Shown: positions 33,701 to 41,661, numbered from the stretch's first letter. The stretch: 64,000 nt of DNA from JABWBD01 sp040768665 (GCA_040768665.1 JAXGMN010000063.1:1-64000), one strand, 5' to 3'. Translations and numbers: made by a program. The notes: a model not told the origin generated them from the sequence alone.

Positions 33701-34209
33701 TGTTCTTCGGCGGCAGCGACAATATCGTCGAGAACAACCTATTCCACCGTTGCCACACCGGCATCAATCTGCAAGACCGCTCGTGGGTCTATGCCAAAGC
33801 CTACGGGGCCCTCGACGCGCATTTGGCCCGCATGAAGGTGACCGAGCCGCCGTGGAGCGTCCGCTATCCGCGCCTGGCGACGATCAAGCCGCACACCGAG
33901 GATCTCACCCTCATCGTCCGGGGAAACGTCGTGGCGGGGAATATTGGAGTGGACTGCGGCCAGTTCATCTTCGGCAATGCCACCACGATGCGCTACGCCC
34001 GGATCGAGCGGAACTGGGCGAAGGGCAATCCAGGATTCCGAGATGCCGATGCGGGCGATTTTCAACTGCCGCCGGATTCGCCCGTCTTTGCCACTTGTCT
34101 GTTTGAGCCGCTCCCGGTTAAGAGAATGGGCCTTTACCAGGACGACCTGCGAGCCTCGTGGCCGGTAAGCCATCCCAGCGGAAACTACGAGACGATCGAC
34201 TGGCAATAG
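30709..34209 (+). CDS. Large secreted LamG / right-handed beta-helix protein with in-frame palindromic insertion at its 5' end
   Basis: 1166 codons from ATG 30709. Codons 4-46 come from a palindromic element (30718-30839); without it the protein would begin MVCLGRRIWLVIAGWAGLTS followed by LVYAGQW, a normal signal peptide. Then come a LamG-type jelly roll (about residues 80-290: LAWYDFGEVPDGLTFDP, TLCCWLKVNELEGV, WHHVAVTWHQERLALWIDGI), a helical linker, and a beta-helix region from about 460 (WFHVSPGGDDGAAGSAEHPF, GEWYLDRDTGLLYFW, HHIARWN, VYGNVFSRFDGASG). It resembles the 9162-11924 protein. An in-frame ATG at 30754 after GAGGGGGACAGG lies inside the insertion and could be used for initiation. 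Confidence 0.82.
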   Translation: MVCSNRSRGSEGDRSMFSANVFDAKTLELAEKWTSPRPPRERLPVCLGRRIWLVIAGWAGLTSLVYAGQWSDLRTPQAVVQKQMRAREDCLAWYDFGEVPDGLTFDPAPEGDPVTETAGILDGQRATRIFHGKMRGKVIDFPETGFTLCCWLKVNELEGVDRGGYKRSVGGVMASGSGYYNGWRLLVSPHNATLSIALGHPEGSKSVSSSGSFTTGQWHHVAVTWHQERLALWIDGILRGENATAMTYTPSATLKSFRVGECSEGTGVLDFEIADLAFFNTALPGELFEGLGSPDALLARKLAEFLQKAPLPPAEGSAAGDAERERRYREYFQPLLTLSGFDDSGAFQQARSYAGLLVARSFLRSCLENEAKAAFAQLANDNSAMLVHRARAMLALGDIFRDKREYSAARREYAKTRDFFVARHEGFRVEAMTRLRDVETLVDGAPLRDERQRRIDRINRATPWFHVSPGGDDGAAGSAEHPFRTLERARDALRQRRKSESLPPGGVAIVLQGGVYPRLRESFCLTSEDSGTAEAPIVYQAAAGQRPILRGGKVVANFVPLTDSPAVRRIPESARAGVVQADLRAAGVSDFGQLRPRGRGPGKLADMNDPAHVELFWDDMPMSLARWPNDTPKMSRRFAHVELGDQKTVREGGRTIVEDSDIFYYTDPRQDAWALEPDPWLFGYWQRAYFSSYRKLLGLDPEKNRIQVDWNLPPGTEQRVEMVQGSGYQGVNLLCELDSPGEWYLDRDTGLLYFWAPSSAGKSQAVVSMLEAPIIAAEGVSHVAFRGLTLEAGRRHGVVVQDGESVMLAGCVVRNMGCKGVKIEGGRSHALIGCDLAHLGDAGVKLAGGDLPTLRSSEHVVENCHIHHIARWNRGAYQPGIEVEGVGVRISHCLIHDVPHQAFLMSGNDHVTQYCEVHDVTHEAGDAGAWYMYGSSGAALAERGNVVRYNYWHHLPYNETFKDYHCVCHMGVYIDNVNGGVTVYGNVFSRFDGASGAVFFGGSDNIVENNLFHRCHTGINLQDRSWVYAKAYGALDAHLARMKVTEPPWSVRYPRLATIKPHTEDLTLIVRGNVVAGNIGVDCGQFIFGNATTMRYARIERNWAKGNPGFRDADAGDFQLPPDSPVFATCLFEPLPVKRMGLYQDDLRASWPVSHPSGNYETIDWQ
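30718..30839. mobile_element. 122-bp MITE-like palindromic element inserted in frame, with 7-bp flanking direct repeat
   Basis: Terminal inverted repeats GTAACCGTTCACG (30719-30731) and CGTGAACGGTTAC (30826-30838) are perfect, and inner arms GGGGACAGGTCCATG... and ...ATGGACCAGTCCCC also pair. The word GGTTTGC occurs directly on both sides (30711-30717 and 30840-30846), as expected for a target-site duplication. Element plus one repeat is 129 bp, or 43 codons, without an in-frame stop. A diverged half copy lies at 61783-61829. Confidence 0.75.
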
Positions 34210-34253
34210 CCAGCAGGTTCTGCAGAGAGAGATGAGGGATGAGGGCGCGGCGG

Positions 34254-34308
34254 GTGTGGCCACCAAAGCCTTCGATTTCTCAAATTCGAGGGTGTTTGGT
34301 GGCCACAC
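34254..34308. repeat. GTGTGGCCACC...TCGATTTCTCAAAT palindromic repeat, copy 2
   Basis: Arms GTGTGGCCACCAAA and TTTGGTGGCCACAC are perfect 14-bp inverted repeats around TTCGATTTCTCAAATT. Close copy at 6829-6882. It starts 45 bp after the stop of the beta-helix gene. Confidence 0.75.
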
Positions 34309-34622
34309 GCTTTTGGGTGGCAAGGCCGCCGAGTAGGTGGCAGCCCGTGGCGTTGCGCCGCGGCTCCGGCGGCGAATCTCGGGGGGATTGCCGGCGGCGA
34401 GCGCCCAGAGAGCTGGAAGCTGATCCCAAAACCGGCGCGAGGGGACAGGCACATAGTGCTCCGAAGACTCCGCAAAACGAGCCGGTCGTGCGGCCGTTGA
34501 TCAGCGGAGGGGAGTCGGCGCGCGGGCGGAGCCGGTTACCAAGTTGTCAAAGAACTCCGGAGCAGCGAGCCGCGAAGTCGGCTGGCGCCGGTCCGGGGGT
34601 ATGTGTTCACATGTCCATACAC
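34254..34622 (-). ncRNA. Candidate dispersed non-coding RNA unit, copy 2
   Basis: Below the promoter at 34630-34658 (minus strand) comes a hairpin AGCCG-ACTTCG-CGGCT (34568-34583), 12 bp, then GTTCTTTGACAACTT (34541-34555), matching copy 1 (6829-7082) in order, spacing and compensatory stem changes. It ends at the palindrome 34254-34308. Unlike copy 1 it also holds a GGGGACAGGCAC word (34441-34452). Overlapping ORFs (for example 34501-34920) are unconvincing. Confidence 0.35.
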
Positions 34623-34629
34623 CTGCCTC

Positions 34630-34658
34630 ATTGTGGTCGATGCGGCTTGCTTCGTCAA
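34630..34658 (-). promoter_or_regulatory. Promoter-like sequence of non-coding unit copy 2
   Basis: Minus strand -35 TTGACG (34653-34658), 17-bp spacer ending GCATCGAC, -10 CACAAT (34630-34635). Upstream TCAAGAA and the spacer words match the 7088-7116 promoter; the -10 is weaker. Confidence 0.4.
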
Positions 34659-35236
34659 GCAACTTCTTGAAACAAGAGCGGTAAGTGGAGGCGTGGATTA
34701 AGGTTATTTCGCCGTCGCATGGCGTCGGAAGTGCGTCACGCAGGTACGCCAGCCCGTGACTGGACAGCTCGTCTTTGGAATGCGCGTGACTTGCCACCGC
34801 TTTCTTTACTTCCTTCTCTTCTTCCATCATTCGAGCTGGTGAGGGGCCTCTTTGGATTCTCTGCCGACTGCTCTTGTTGCCCGGAAAAACGATTTCTGCA
34901 ATCGCCACCACGCGCCCCAAGCCGTGATGAATCGCCAGGCGAGTTGCCTTGCCGGCGTACCGTTCTTCCCCGCGCCGTGTGTCAACAGGGTTTTCCAGAC
35001 CAAGGCAAAGACGTTTTTTTTGGGGGGGAGGTTAACAGAAAGGAAGATGGTGGAAAAGAAGATGAGGAGAAACGGGAGTAGCCTGATATGGGAATCAACT
35101 CGCCAAGGCGAGCCCGACTCACCGCCAATGACCAACCCGGGCGCCAAGGTTCGCCCGGGGGCATTTTGGTGGAAACACCACGTGGCGACAAGGTGGCGAA
35201 AGGTAACCGTATCGGCGGCGAACGAAGCGAGTCTGT
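34659..35236. other. Gene-poor stretch at the left edge of the lower-GC block
   Basis: No ORF here is convincing. It contains a T8-G7 homopolymer run near 35011-35027. Composition changes from the repeat-rich high-GC side to the lower-GC block about here. No att-like repeat, integrase or tRNA was seen. Confidence 0.4.
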
Positions 35237-35368
35237 GTGCCATCCCCGAAAGAGCTTGAGTTGTCAAGAGGGTTGTCCCAGGTGTTCTCCAATGATTTGG
35301 CTCCCGATGAAGTGATTGAAGCCTTGGAATTGCCGCACATTCTACCCGTTGACCAAGCTGACTGGTAG
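35237..35368 (+). CDS. Possible small or remnant CDS
   Basis: 43 codons from GTG 35237; the frame is open from a stop near 35201. The translation (SPKELELSRGLSQVF, then SNDLAPDEVIEALELPHILP, then VDQADW) has ordinary protein composition, with a helix-like DEVIEALEL segment, unlike the surrounding frames. No ribosome-binding site is visible, so it may be the C-terminal remnant of a longer gene. The stop lies within an ATTCTACC...GGTAGAAT inverted repeat (35339-35371). Function not recognised. Confidence 0.3.
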   Translation: MPSPKELELSRGLSQVFSNDLAPDEVIEALELPHILPVDQADW

Positions 35369-35554
35369 AATCGGGGGCGACTTAACCCTGGCTGCCGCCT
35401 TGACCTGTCGGCGGGGTGATGCGCCGGCACCAACTGGAAAATAGGAGATTGAGGTCATGAGAAGCTGCGGGACGTGGTTCTGCTGAGCAAGATCGCAATT
35501 GTGGAGTAGACCGGAGAGACACTGCTAACCGGATTTGCAGGAGGGAAACGACTC

Positions 35555-36847
35555 ATGAAACGAGCAATGGCACTTACGGTGACACTGATGCTGACCATCG
35601 CCGGCACGGTCCTACCGCAGGAGTCGAAGCAGCGAACCCAACAACAGCAATCAGCATTCGATCAGGTCTTCACGTTACGGGGTGTTGAGTTCAGCCCGTC
35701 CCAGCAAGCCCAGGTCGAGGAATTGCGGAAGAAGTACACGCCGCAGTTGATCGAGATCCAGAAGAAGTACGGCGGACTGTTGACTGATGAACAGCGTCAG
35801 GCCCAGAGGGGAGCGTTCCGAGCCGCACGAGAAGCGGGAAAGAAGGACGCAGAACTGCGACAGGCTATGGAGGCGGCGGTCAAGCTCACCGAGGAACAGA
35901 AGGACCAGCAGGCCGAACTCCAACAGGAGCGGAACACCCTCTTCGCCAAGATCCAAGAAGAGCTACGGGCGCTGTTGACCGACGAGCAGCGGAAGCAGTT
36001 TCGCCCGCAAGGTGGGACTCGTGGACCGGCACAGCCACCGACCCACCGGGACGTGAAGTACGGCCCTCACGACCGCAATGTCATGGACGTATGGCCGGCC
36101 GATTCCGACAAGCCGACGCCCGTGTTGGTCTCCATCCACGGGGGAGGCTTCCGTGGTGGCAACAAGAGCGTAAGTGGAAGTCTGTTGCGAGAATGCCTCG
36201 AATCAGGCATATCCGTCGTAGCGATCACCTACCGCCTGTCTGACCAAGTCATCGCCCCGGCTCAGTTCCATGACGCCGCCCGAGCCATCCAGTTCATTCG
36301 GCACAACGCCAACGAGTGGAACCTGGACCCGGCCAGAATTGCGGCCACTGGCAGTTCTGCTGGGGCCGGGATTTCGCTGTGGCTCGGCTTCCACGATGAC
36401 TTAGCCGACCCAGACAGCCAAGATCCCGTCTTGCGTCAGTCCACCCGTCTGACCTGCATGTCGGTCAACGGCGGGCAAACCTCCTACGACCCTCGTTTCA
36501 TTCGTGACCTGTTTCCTGGCGCAAACACGTACCGACACTCGGCGCTTGCACAACTCTTCGATGTCGATATGGACAACCTGGATCAGTTGCCCGAGGAGAA
36601 GTACAAGTTGTTCGAGGAATGCTCGCCGATCACCCATCTTACCAAGGACGATCCCCCGGCCCAACTGATTTACGGGATGAGTATGGACGCCGCCGACATT
36701 CACAGCCCCCGCTTCGGCAAAGCACTTAAGGACAAGATGGACCGCCTGGACATTCGGTGTGAGGTCTATGCCGGTCAAGATGTGCTCGGTGGAGGTGAGA
36801 GAATTTCCACGATTGACTTCGTGAAAGAAGCGTTTGGGATGAAATAA
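35555..36847 (+). CDS. Secreted alpha/beta hydrolase with N-terminal LTDEQ-repeat helical domain
   Basis: 430 residues; GGAGGG upstream. A signal peptide (MALTVTLMLTIAGTVLPQ) is followed by a charged helical region (residues 35-150) with repeated LLTDEQRQAQ, KLTEEQKDQQ and LLTDEQRKQF, a Spy/CpxP- or sensor-like pattern. From about 165 there is a BD-FAE/esterase-type fold: PVLVSIHGGGFRGGNKS (oxyanion hole), RIAATGSSAGAGISLWLG (nucleophile Ser), and DAADIHSPRFGKALKDKM near the end. No His occurs after that last segment, so the catalytic His is either that one or missing. A DUF1080 gene follows after 33 bp. Confidence 0.75.
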   Translation: MKRAMALTVTLMLTIAGTVLPQESKQRTQQQQSAFDQVFTLRGVEFSPSQQAQVEELRKKYTPQLIEIQKKYGGLLTDEQRQAQRGAFRAAREAGKKDAELRQAMEAAVKLTEEQKDQQAELQQERNTLFAKIQEELRALLTDEQRKQFRPQGGTRGPAQPPTHRDVKYGPHDRNVMDVWPADSDKPTPVLVSIHGGGFRGGNKSVSGSLLRECLESGISVVAITYRLSDQVIAPAQFHDAARAIQFIRHNANEWNLDPARIAATGSSAGAGISLWLGFHDDLADPDSQDPVLRQSTRLTCMSVNGGQTSYDPRFIRDLFPGANTYRHSALAQLFDVDMDNLDQLPEEKYKLFEECSPITHLTKDDPPAQLIYGMSMDAADIHSPRFGKALKDKMDRLDIRCEVYAGQDVLGGGERISTIDFVKEAFGMK

Positions 36848-36880
36848 GAGATTCACCACTTCAGAATTGGGAGTTCGTCC

Positions 36881-37816
36881 ATGAAGCCATGGCAGAACCT
36901 CGTCGCAGCACTTGCCTGCATCCTGCTGCCGCTGAGCTACATTGGCCGGTGTGCGGCGGCAGACAACGGTCCAATTGTCCTCGAAGAGAACATCACTTAC
37001 GGCAAGGCAGGTGACACGGATTTGAAGCTGGACATGGCTCGACCGCAGGGCGATGGGCCGTTTCCAGCCGTTGAGCATGGGAAAAGAGCGGCGGACGCCA
37101 CGTGGGAGTTCTTCGACCAGCACTTGAAGCTCGTTGGGAAGAATGTCAACGAGCCAGGCTGGATTAGCCTCTTCAACGGGAAGGACCTGGACGGCTGGAC
37201 TGTGAAGTGCCGACCGGAGGATAAGGACAAGACCGGCTACTGGAAGGTCGTGGATGGCACGATCACTGCCGAAACGCCACCCGACAGCAAGCACAACTAC
37301 ATCTGGCTGTTGGCCGAGAAAGAGTACGGTGACTGCGAGCTTCGCATGAAGATCCAAACCTACGCTACATCCACCGGCAACAGCGGAATCCAGGTTCGCA
37401 GCCGCTACGACGACGAGACCGGATGGCTCGACGGTCCCCAGGTGGACATCAATCCGCCCGGCCCGTGGCGGTGCGGCTTTGTTTACGATGAAACAAGAGG
37501 GGCACAGGTGTGGCTGTGGCCTGACGTGGGGAAACCCGCCAACGCAAAGCCGGAGCACGCTCCCGAGGGCTGGAAATGGTTCCAAGCCGACGAAGGAGAC
37601 GTTTGGAACGACGTTCACATCCTCTGCAAAGGCACGAGGATCATGACCGTAATCAATGGCGTGCAGGTGGCTGATTACAACGGCACGGGACGACTGGATG
37701 ACCAAGCCCACCGGGGCCGAAACGTTGGCATGAAAGGGCACATCGGATTACAGATCCACCCAGGCAAGGACTTGCTCGTCCGATTCACGGATATCGAGGT
37801 GAGGGAGTTGGAGTAA
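36881..37816 (+). CDS. Chimera: collapsed alpha/beta-hydrolase segment fused to DUF1080 (3-keto-disaccharide hydrolase-like) domain
   Basis: 311 residues. After a signal peptide (LVAALACILLPLSYIGRCAA), residues about 33-85 read like the two ends of an esterase joined together: ENITYGKAGDTDLKLDMARP and GDGPFPAV (normal N-terminal strands) run straight into EHGKRAADATWEFFDQHLK (normal C-terminal helix), with the catalytic core of some 200 residues absent. From about 93 a complete DUF1080 jelly roll follows: GWISLFNGKDLDGWTVKC, ELRMKIQTYATSTGNSGIQV, DDQAHRGRNVGMKGHIGLQI. The DUF1080 part may be active on exported glycans. Start ATG 36881 has GGGAG upstream. Confidence 0.78.
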   Translation: MKPWQNLVAALACILLPLSYIGRCAAADNGPIVLEENITYGKAGDTDLKLDMARPQGDGPFPAVEHGKRAADATWEFFDQHLKLVGKNVNEPGWISLFNGKDLDGWTVKCRPEDKDKTGYWKVVDGTITAETPPDSKHNYIWLLAEKEYGDCELRMKIQTYATSTGNSGIQVRSRYDDETGWLDGPQVDINPPGPWRCGFVYDETRGAQVWLWPDVGKPANAKPEHAPEGWKWFQADEGDVWNDVHILCKGTRIMTVINGVQVADYNGTGRLDDQAHRGRNVGMKGHIGLQIHPGKDLLVRFTDIEVRELE

Positions 37817-37894
37817 CCTTTTCACGCCCTCCGAGCACACGACAATACACGTCAACACTGGTCGGCTGGCGTGCTGCTTGGGAAGGTCTGTGCG

Positions 37895-38170
37895 TCAGTT
37901 CGCCACCCGTGCTTCAATGGGAACAAGCTCATCAGGTCGGACGCCGTATTTTTTCTGCCTCGCCCGGCCCCACGGGCAACCGCCGAAGGTCACCAGCATC
38001 TCGACCCGTTGCAGGAAACGAGCCATACGGTTGCCCTGCCGAGCCCTCGTGCAGATCGGACAGCGCTTTTCGCAGAAATCCGGGTCGCAGGGCACTACCC
38101 CAAAAACGAGCACCAGCAGTCCGCCGAGAGCACCTGCTGCCAGAACCTGAAAAACTCTTCGTCGTTGCAT
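37895..38170 (-). CDS. Small exported or membrane-anchored cysteine-containing protein
   Basis: 91 residues from ATG 38170, supported by GGGAGGG 7 bp upstream. An N-terminal hydrophobic segment (VFQVLAAGALGGLLVLVFGV) follows an Arg-rich start; then PCDPDFCEKRCPICTRARQG has four Cys and GGCPWG a fifth. This could bind metal or form disulfides. Not recognised. It is transcribed away from the DUF1080 gene, 78 bp downstream of the LamG gene's minus-strand stop. Confidence 0.5.
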   Translation of the reverse strand: MQRRRVFQVLAAGALGGLLVLVFGVVPCDPDFCEKRCPICTRARQGNRMARFLQRVEMLVTFGGCPWGRARQKKYGVRPDELVPIEARVAN

Positions 38171-38248
38171 AGGATGCCCTCCCGGTTGTCGAAGCCAAGC
38201 TGTCTGACCACCGACAACGGTCCAGATTGCGTTTCCGTTATTGAGCAG

Positions 38249-39556
38249 TTATCCGTCGCTGAAGCTCAGGTCTTTGAGTTCCTTGCCGCTCAAGACCCGG
38301 TTGAAGACGGCCACTCCATCGATGTACAGTTGGGTGCCGTGGTCAATGGGCTCGGTCCCCAGCCCCAACGCTCTGCCAAACGTAAAAGGGGCACCCTCTC
38401 GAATTCTGTAATGGATCTCTTTGCCGACTCGTTGCCAGTCCCCACCTTCTCGGAATCCCAGCGAAGTGACGATCTCGTCGCCGGGCCGCATCTTCATCTT
38501 AAGTGGTAGTCCGACGACATTTGGGTTCGTCGCTTGGAAAGTCATCGGTGCTATCAAGATGCTCTGCCCGGCACGCCTCACGTCGATGTTCACCCAATAG
38601 TCTTTCCCAATCTTGTCGGGGACTGGAACGCTCCGGCTGTAGGCGACAGTTTCTTTCTCGACATCCACGTAGAGCCAGTGCTCATAGACGCCGGTGGACT
38701 GCACGTCGTAACCATTGAATTTGAGGACGAACGATCTCGGCGAGTAAATTGGCCATGGGAAGCAGTAAGGGTTGCTGGAGACCGGTTCCTCGTACCGGAA
38801 GACATCCTTCGCAACAGGGTCAGTGATGCGTGTCGGAGTCGCCACGCCGTCGCAGTAGACCGTCACCGTGCCGGTCGTCGGATCGAAAGTCATCGCCATG
38901 GACACCCATTGATCGTTGTCGAAGCTGCGCCCGTCGATTGCCCGGCATCGGGCGTATTGGGAACCCGAGATGGTCGATTGGGGATAGCTGGATGCGCCGG
39001 TGGCCGAGATATGGCCAATCACACCTTTGGAGCCGAAGAGTCCTCCAAACAAGGCGACCTGCCGCCGTCCGCCGTACTTGTCCCAGCCGCCCTCGTCCCA
39101 GATTCCGGCGACCAGATGACGCTTGCCGACAAACTTCACCCAAGCGACGAGCGTGAACGGCTGCTCGCCATGAATGTCCAATGGCGACTGGTCGAAGTCA
39201 CTTCTCGGCACCTCAGCAAAGATATAGCCCTGATTGAACTTGACAGCGTGGCCGAACGGCCCTGACGAGTCAACCATGAGCCTCGACTGCTCGTCGGTGT
39301 ACGGCCAGCCGTCTTGCCGATAGGATTTCGGGTCACCGATACGCCGAAGGACAACGGGGTAGCCATGCTTGACCACGACCTCATCGTGGTATGAGGTCCA
39401 TCGGCCATCCTGCATCAGCGAAAAGTCCCAGAAAGCGATGAGTCCCTTCGTTTCGGCGACTTCCGAGACCCTTTGTTCAGGAGTTGCACCGAGCAGGCAC
39501 GTGGATGCCGTCGAGGTAATGACCGAAACAACCGCTGTGACGATTTTCCAGTTCAC
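38249..39556 (-). CDS. Secreted LamG-domain (concanavalin A-like) protein
   Basis: 435 residues from GTG 39556 (GGAG 9 bp upstream). A signal peptide (IVTAVVSVITSTASTCLLGA) is followed by a long LamG region: GLIAFWDFSLMQDGRW, PFTLVAWVKFVGKRHLVAGI, QWVSMAMTFDPTTGTVTVYC, and the closing LYIDGVAVFNRVLSGKELKD. A second beta-rich stretch lies at residues 260-390. It probably binds or hydrolyses a glycan; no catalytic motif was recognised. Confidence 0.72.
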   Translation of the reverse strand: MNWKIVTAVVSVITSTASTCLLGATPEQRVSEVAETKGLIAFWDFSLMQDGRWTSYHDEVVVKHGYPVVLRRIGDPKSYRQDGWPYTDEQSRLMVDSSGPFGHAVKFNQGYIFAEVPRSDFDQSPLDIHGEQPFTLVAWVKFVGKRHLVAGIWDEGGWDKYGGRRQVALFGGLFGSKGVIGHISATGASSYPQSTISGSQYARCRAIDGRSFDNDQWVSMAMTFDPTTGTVTVYCDGVATPTRITDPVAKDVFRYEEPVSSNPYCFPWPIYSPRSFVLKFNGYDVQSTGVYEHWLYVDVEKETVAYSRSVPVPDKIGKDYWVNIDVRRAGQSILIAPMTFQATNPNVVGLPLKMKMRPGDEIVTSLGFREGGDWQRVGKEIHYRIREGAPFTFGRALGLGTEPIDHGTQLYIDGVAVFNRVLSGKELKDLSFSDG

Positions 39557-39607
39557 GGTCGATGCTCCGAGTTGCTCATGAGACTGAAATCTTGTTTGGG
39601 CTGTCCT

Positions 39608-40798
39608 TCATCGGACTGTTCTGCGGCCGGGCTTTTGCATTGCCTCCAGCACGAAGGGCCACATCAGGTCTTTGTAGAAGCGGTGCCCTTCGTCTCCCCA
39701 CCGATGCTCAAACCGTTCTGGGCAACCTGCCGCCGTGTAGATATTTCGAACGGTCGTCGCTGCCCGCTCGACTGCTTCTTGTGAAAACAGGGTGTCCTTG
39801 CGGCCGTTCACCGCCAGCAGGTGCCGAGGAGCGATGAGCCCAGCCACTCCCGGAAGGCCGCCCAACTCCATCAAGCCGGGGACCATATTGCAGTCACAAT
39901 GAAAGATGTACCCCGACTCGCTGGTGGTGGGGGCGAAGGAGCAACTTGGGACGGCGATTCCAATCCGCTGGTCACAAGCGGCTGCGAAGATTGTCACCAT
40001 GCCTCCGCCCGAATTACCCATCATGAGGACGTGCCTCGGATCGACTTCCGGCAGCGCCAACGCCCAGTCCAGAATTCGTTGCATGTCCCAGACCCGTTCG
40101 GCCGTTGCCGTGCGGCCCGCCAACAGGCAGTGCATCACATGGCTCCGGCAGGCAGATTTGCCGTGCCGATCATGCAGATCAGGAACGCCGTCCGTCGCCA
40201 AACCTCGGACCGCCGGGGCGATGGCAACAAATCCGAGTTTCACGGCCTGCACTGCCACGTCACGATCTTCGCCGATGGCCTTCTTCTCGTGGGCCTCGGT
40301 GGCGTACACACCCGCTGTGGTGTCGTGGCCACGCCGGTCGTGCCCGTGAGGGAAGACTCCCAGCGGCCACCTGCCCTCACCCTTTGGTTTCAGCAGCCAG
40401 AACGGGATGCGAACGTCGGGTTCGGTCTCGATCACGCCTCCCTGCCGGGTATACTCGCCGAAATCTGCCGCCTCGTCGAGTTGCACAGCCGGGCGGTGGT
40501 CTGCCGCCGATGCAGCTATCCTGTCCATGCCGAGCTTGATCTGAAGTTCCGCCCGAGCTTCCTGCTGCCACCTCTCAAAGCCGCCGGGATAATCCTCTCG
40601 ATAAGCGAGTTGCTGCTCGCTCGGGACGTACAGCCGTTTCAGGTACTTGACGACGTGTTCGGGATATACGTTGAAGTCTTTTTCCTGCCCCAGCAGCGGG
40701 CACGAGAAGAGTAGTACAATCGAAACACTTGCTAGCCTCGGGAAGCTGACCCGTCCCAACTTCCATAACGTCACTTTATTCAATCGGGAGTTGTGCAT
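39608..40798 (-). CDS. Secreted alpha/beta hydrolase (dienelactone hydrolase/acetyl-xylan-esterase-like)
   Basis: 396 residues from ATG 40798 (AAGGAG upstream); the open frame to 41296 only overlaps the upstream gene in antisense-like sequence. Signal peptide FPRLASVSIVLLFSCPLLGQ. Catalytic set: Ser in HVLMMGNSGGGMVTIFAA, Asp in LLAVNGRKDTLFSQEAV, His in HRWGDEGHRFYKDL; oxyanion region GVFPHGHDRRGHD. Probably deacylates exported carbohydrate esters. It lies 23 bp after the GDPD gene on the same strand, so the two are likely co-transcribed. Confidence 0.82.
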   Translation of the reverse strand: MHNSRLNKVTLWKLGRVSFPRLASVSIVLLFSCPLLGQEKDFNVYPEHVVKYLKRLYVPSEQQLAYREDYPGGFERWQQEARAELQIKLGMDRIAASAADHRPAVQLDEAADFGEYTRQGGVIETEPDVRIPFWLLKPKGEGRWPLGVFPHGHDRRGHDTTAGVYATEAHEKKAIGEDRDVAVQAVKLGFVAIAPAVRGLATDGVPDLHDRHGKSACRSHVMHCLLAGRTATAERVWDMQRILDWALALPEVDPRHVLMMGNSGGGMVTIFAAACDQRIGIAVPSCSFAPTTSESGYIFHCDCNMVPGLMELGGLPGVAGLIAPRHLLAVNGRKDTLFSQEAVERAATTVRNIYTAAGCPERFEHRWGDEGHRFYKDLMWPFVLEAMQKPGRRTVR

Positions 40799-40821
40799 CC
40801 CCAGTCTCCTTAGTTCCCGAG

Positions 40822-41661
40822 CTATTGCTCGGGTCGCTGCTGCTTGATTACCAGTAGCCGCCTTGGATAATCCGTGTAAATCCGGCCGATGCCCATGTCG
40901 AGGAGCCGCTTCATTGCCGCTTCGTCGTTGACCGTCCACGCTCCTGCCTCCAATCTGGCCGCATGGATCACCTTGACTTTTTGCTCGGTTGTGACGCTGT
41001 GGTGCAGCACGAGTGCCTCGAAGCCATGTCGCTTGGCGATGCGAATGTCGCTCTCGATATCCGATTGGCTCCTGTCCCAGAAGACGGTGAGTTGCGGTGC
41101 AATCTCCTTCACCTTGGCCATGTACCCGAGATTGCCGTCGTTGAAGCCAACCCATGTTGCCGCTCCGAGATGCTTTACCAATTCCACGGCATCGGCCACG
41201 CAGTCCATTTTGGGCTGGATCGACACTCGGGTCTTGGCCTGACTCATGACGAGTCGGAGCACATCTTCCAAGAGCGGAACCGTGTGCTTCGGGCAATGGG
41301 TGATAGACTTCCTATGTTCACGCCGGAATCCGGTAGCCACATCCACCGCCAGCAATTCTTCGTAGGTAGAGTCGGGTACGATGAGATTCCTGTCGCCCAC
41401 TCGACCGGTGGTTCGGTCATGAATGACGACCAGTTTGCCGTCCCGAGTACAGAAGATATCTAGTTCAATCCAATCGGCTCCCAGTTCGATGGCACTTTGG
41501 AACGCCGGAATGGTGTTCTCGGGGTACTCGCCGGAGTTGCCACGGTGGGCGGTAACGCCATTGTGGAGAAAATCGCTGCAAGATGGCGGGGCGGCGACAG
41601 CGCCGTTAGCCGAAGTCAAGAGAAGGATGGTCAAAAGTCGGAAGAACGCTGCTCGCCTCAT
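40822..41661 (-). CDS. Secreted glycerophosphodiester phosphodiesterase
   Basis: 279 residues; GAGGGG upstream. Signal peptide FFRLLTILLLTSANGAVA. The GDPD motifs are intact: VTAHRGNSGEYPENTIPAFQ (catalytic His, Arg and ENT), GADWIELDIFCTRDGKLVVI (metal-binding Glu and Asp) and HDRTTGR (second His). The C-terminal TIM-barrel strand AGAWTVNDEAAMKRLLDMGI is typical. It would hydrolyse glycerophosphodiesters outside the cytoplasm. Confidence 0.93.
   Translation of the reverse strand: MRRAAFFRLLTILLLTSANGAVAAPPSCSDFLHNGVTAHRGNSGEYPENTIPAFQSAIELGADWIELDIFCTRDGKLVVIHDRTTGRVGDRNLIVPDSTYEELLAVDVATGFRREHRKSITHCPKHTVPLLEDVLRLVMSQAKTRVSIQPKMDCVADAVELVKHLGAATWVGFNDGNLGYMAKVKEIAPQLTVFWDRSQSDIESDIRIAKRHGFEALVLHHSVTTEQKVKVIHAARLEAGAWTVNDEAAMKRLLDMGIGRIYTDYPRRLLVIKQQRPEQ

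Noticed and set aside
34501..34920. 139-codon minus-strand ORF
   Set aside because: Covers the conserved promoter and hairpin of the candidate non-coding unit; translation shows no family features.
35458..35487. Nine-codon ORF after AGGAGATTGAGG, possible leader peptide
   Set aside because: Too short to support; no attenuator structure follows.
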